DNA of 31,440 nt from an uncultured Collinsella sp. (GTDB lineage: Bacteria; Actinomycetota; Coriobacteriia; Coriobacteriales; Coriobacteriaceae). Location: the NCBI GenBank assembly GCA_900543845.1, contig UQTD01000016.1, positions 1 to 31,440 on the forward strand, given 5' to 3'. Both the position numbers and the translations under genes were made by a program. Below the pieces are notes generated by a model that saw only the letters and a program-made list of their open reading frames with translations, searched no databases and had not been told where the DNA came from. Shown here piece after piece: positions 29,958-31,440 of this stretch (the first letter of the stretch is position 1; every line of letters starts with the position of its first letter).

Positions 29958-30281
29958 CTAGGAATCAACCCCCTCATCGCCATCGGAATATCTTAGGGAA
30001 GCGTTGATTTTCATGGAGGCGATTTCAATCAGCTCTTTGAGGTCTTTGTAGTAGCCTAGCGCCTTTGAATCCTTTTCCACCTCAGGCGACACCGTAACCG
30101 TAAAGCTCGTCGGAACCCCAACCGTGGAGAATACCGCATTATACAGGTTTCCCACTTTCAGCTCGGGGTTCTTCAAGTCGATTGAGAAACCTTCCACCCC
30201 TTCAAATGCTATCCTCCCGTTGCTGAGAATGACGCGAAGCGTCCTGCGCTCTATAGCGTTTGAGGCGTCTTTTGACGACAT
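29958..30281 (-). CDS. 107-residue protein of unknown function between ATPase stump and DUF4365 gene
   Basis: Starts at ATG 30281 (AGGAGG four to five bases ahead), inside the end of the ATPase frame. Sequence begins MSSKDASNAIERRTLRVILS and contains beta-rich FEGVEGFSIDLKNPELKVG and VPTSFTVTVSPEVE, then a helix YYKDLKELIEIASMKINASL. The 80-base overlap with the ATPase stop region shows it belonged to the same operon. A longer in-frame opening to 30413 exists but lacks a ribosome site. No family recognised. Confidence 0.6.
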   Translation of the reverse strand: MSSKDASNAIERRTLRVILSNGRIAFEGVEGFSIDLKNPELKVGNLYNAVFSTVGVPTSFTVTVSPEVEKDSKALGYYKDLKELIEIASMKINASLRYSDGDEGVDS

Positions 30282-30640
30282 CAGCTCCTCCTTCCACCGT
30301 ATCGGCGACGATTCCGAGAATTGAATAATCCTTGCATTCGTATTCGAGCGCACCGCTCTTGACTGTGATCTTCTTCGCCTTATCCCTTCCCAGCGCGATG
30401 ACGTTATCCGCATCGAGGTTCACGACGAACTGAGGGTTATGCGTGACGATAATGACCTGTCTCTTCTGCCGCATCTCGGAAAAGGCTCTGATGACATCCT
30501 TGCGGATTGCGGTCTGCGATATCTGGTCCTCCGGCTGGTCGACGATATAGATGCCCTGTTTCTCGTCTCCCGCCATCAAGTCGAAGTAGATTCGCCCATA
30601 AAGGCCGGCAGATGGTTCGCTCATATGACCCAATCCGCTG
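30202..30640 (-). pseudogene. C-terminal stump of a second ABC/SMC-like ATPase, cut by the IS110 element
   Basis: The readable part starts with a signature-like SAGLYGRIYFDLMAGDEKQG, Walker B YIVDQPEDQISQ and IVTHNPQFVVNLDADNVIAL, and ends with GIVADTVEGGADVVKRRLKRY. This order and the C-terminal EGG...RR..KY pattern resemble TrlF-like AAA ATPases (PHP-ATPase defence proteins) and their relatives. The Walker A half is missing; upstream DNA is IS110 sequence, and the nominal frame to 30723 reads into it. The boundary is somewhere within 30620-30690; 30640 is an estimate. Downstream genes remain intact but have lost their natural promoter. Confidence 0.7.
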
Positions 30641-30654
30641 TCAACAGCCACAAT

Positions 30655-30690
30655 GGCCCCGCCGACCGCTTGCAATCGGTCGGCGGGGCC
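30655..30690. repeat. 14-bp perfect hairpin near the IS110 end
   Basis: Arms 30655-30668 and 30677-30690 are exact complements, with loop CTTGCAAT. No T run follows on either strand, so it is a structural element rather than a simple terminator. Confidence 0.75.
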
Positions 30691-30899
30691 TGCCGTTAAC
30701 CCGTCCCGGTCCGCCCCCGGCATGTCATCGACGCCTTCGGCTCAGTCTCATATCCGCGGATACCGTTCTGTCGGCCCGCACTCCATTCCTTCGGCGGGGT
30801 TCCCCAAGTCTGTCGAGGCGCATGCGGAGGGCTCCGCGCGCACAGCGAAATAGGGGGTATCCCCGAAGGCCGCCCGGCTCGCCGGGACGGGGGCTATGT
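30691..30899 (-). other. Structured non-coding end of the IS110 element, possible bridge RNA region
   Basis: No gene. Contains TATCCGCGGATA (palindrome near 30754), a GGGG-TAT-CCCC turn near 30855 and CCCGGC-TC-GCCGGG near 30873. In IS1111-group elements of this family the bridge RNA is encoded on the 3' side of the transposase; assigning it here is inference. Confidence 0.35.
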
Positions 30900-31440
30900 C
30901 TATTCCGCGCCCTCCCGGCACATCATGCCGAGGGCCCAGAGCCACCTCACGAGCTCGGCCGCGGTGGCCGCGTTGGCCTTCGCCGCGGGCATGCCGCGGG
31001 CGAGCATCTCCTCGCGCCGCCGCAGGAGCCGCTCGGACCCCTTCCTCCCGTGCATCCTTATCTCGAGGGGCACGCCCGTGTCCCTCGGCATGAGCTTCGG
31101 CTGGTGCCGTGCCGCGGCGTAGCACCATGAACCCTCAACGGCCAGCTTCCTGACGAGCGCGTTGCCCGCACCGCTGATGCCTCCGAGCCGCACGGAGTCG
31201 CCACTCGACCTCTGACTCGGCGCGAGGCCGAAATAGGCCGTGACCTGCCTTCCGGAACGGAACCTCGTGAAGTCGCCGACCTCGGCCGAGAAGGCTGCGG
31301 CCAGCGCGAAGGCGCAGCCCTTGATCGACTGGAGGGCGGCCACCTCCGCGGCGATCGGGCTGGCATCCACGGCGGCCCTGTACTCGGAGAGCAGGTCCGC
31401 CCGGGCCTCCGCCGCGGCCTCGACCTCGTTCCTCAGGGCG
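30900..31440 (-). CDS. IS110-family transposase (partial, N-terminus beyond right edge)
   Basis: The frame is open from 31440 to the stop at 30900 (about 179 residues); the nominal GTG at 31370 is internal. The C-terminal Transposase_20 domain is clear: AEVAALQSIKGCAFALAAAF, GDFTRFRSGRQVTAYFGLAP with SQRSSGDSVRLGGISGAGNA and LVRKLAVEGSW. This holds the catalytic serine region of the IS110 recombinases; the DEDD RuvC-like half lies outside the window. These enzymes excise and insert as circles guided by a bridge RNA. Very GC-rich codon use compared with the disrupted ATPase stump. Confidence 0.88.
   Translation of the reverse strand, partial: ALRNEVEAAAEARADLLSEYRAAVDASPIAAEVAALQSIKGCAFALAAAFSAEVGDFTRFRSGRQVTAYFGLAPSQRSSGDSVRLGGISGAGNALVRKLAVEGSWCYAAARHQPKLMPRDTGVPLEIRMHGRKGSERLLRRREEMLARGMPAAKANAATAAELVRWLWALGMMCREGAE

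Larger units (their letters stand above)
30641..31440 (-). mobile_element. IS110-family insertion sequence, 3' part
   Basis: Transposase gene plus about 250 bases of structured non-coding DNA on its 3' side. The left boundary is uncertain (30620-30690). The rest of the element lies beyond the right edge. IS110 elements make little or no target duplication and lack clear terminal repeats, so the edge cannot be fixed by eye. Confidence 0.65.

Noticed and set aside
30507..31130. 207-residue plus-strand frame across the IS110 end
   Set aside because: Arg/Pro/Ser-rich mirror frame of the transposase and ATPase stump, spanning an insertion boundary.

Overview
The window looks like a chromosomal segment of a Coriobacteriia actinobacterium, most likely Collinsella or a close relative. 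This rests on fairly GC-rich codon use, the tuf / rpmG / tRNA-Trp / secE / nusG / rplK / rplA order, a Lys/Ala-rich SecE extension typical of actinobacteria, and a disA-ispD-ispF-cysS-rlmB-yacP operon. The taxonomic call is inference from gene content; no search was run.

Layout. 1-498: right end of an IS3-family element with a partial orfA on the minus strand. 564-4047 (+): an MscS-type channel, then a coupled pair (cytosolic BMP-domain protein and metallophosphoesterase), each unit closed by a strong terminator. 4098-8646 (-): tRNA-Tyr, tRNA-Thr, tRNA-Met and tuf behind one promoter; then a terminator, a second promoter, rpmG, tRNA-Trp, secE, nusG, rplK and rplA. 8913-12993: a beta-glucoside cassette (RpiR regulator divergent from a 6-phospho-beta-glucosidase and a PTS EIIBC), bracketed by two near-identical 30-base direct repeats. 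13057-13197: a repeat element with four alternating copies of a ten-base motif. 13304-13378: tRNA-Thr(TGT). 13526-14942: a HipA-like kinase fused to an N-terminal HTH, behind a 27-base inverted repeat that contains its Shine-Dalgarno. 14970-20458 (-): the disA to yacP housekeeping operon. 20628-21258: MntP manganese exporter with a possible Mn riboswitch leader.

From about 21.3 kb onward the window is accessory DNA. It holds an orphan XRE regulator with a three-site operator, small membrane proteins, and the 3' part of a radical SAM enzyme directly followed by a small Val/Ala-rich peptide gene (a broken RiPP-like locus). It also holds about 1.2 kb of mostly non-coding DNA, a DUF1648 membrane protein, and a (+) cassette of SMC/ABC-like AAA ATPase, TOPRIM-like protein and NYN nuclease behind a palindrome-controlled promoter. 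A (-) cluster follows: the C-terminal stump of a second ABC-like ATPase, two small proteins and a DUF4365 nuclease-like protein. An IS110-family transposase runs off the right edge, and its end truncates the second ATPase gene.

The strongest candidate for an undescribed system is the ATPase / TOPRIM / NYN cassette at 25542-28577. It has the two-part architecture of OLD/Gabija/PARIS/AbiL-type anti-phage systems plus an adjacent predicted RNase, and it sits beside a second, IS-disrupted ATPase cluster, so the region reads as a defence island. Second is the radical SAM / peptide pair at 22514-23542. The 249 bases between the converging NYN and DUF4365 genes (28578-28826) show nothing recognisable.
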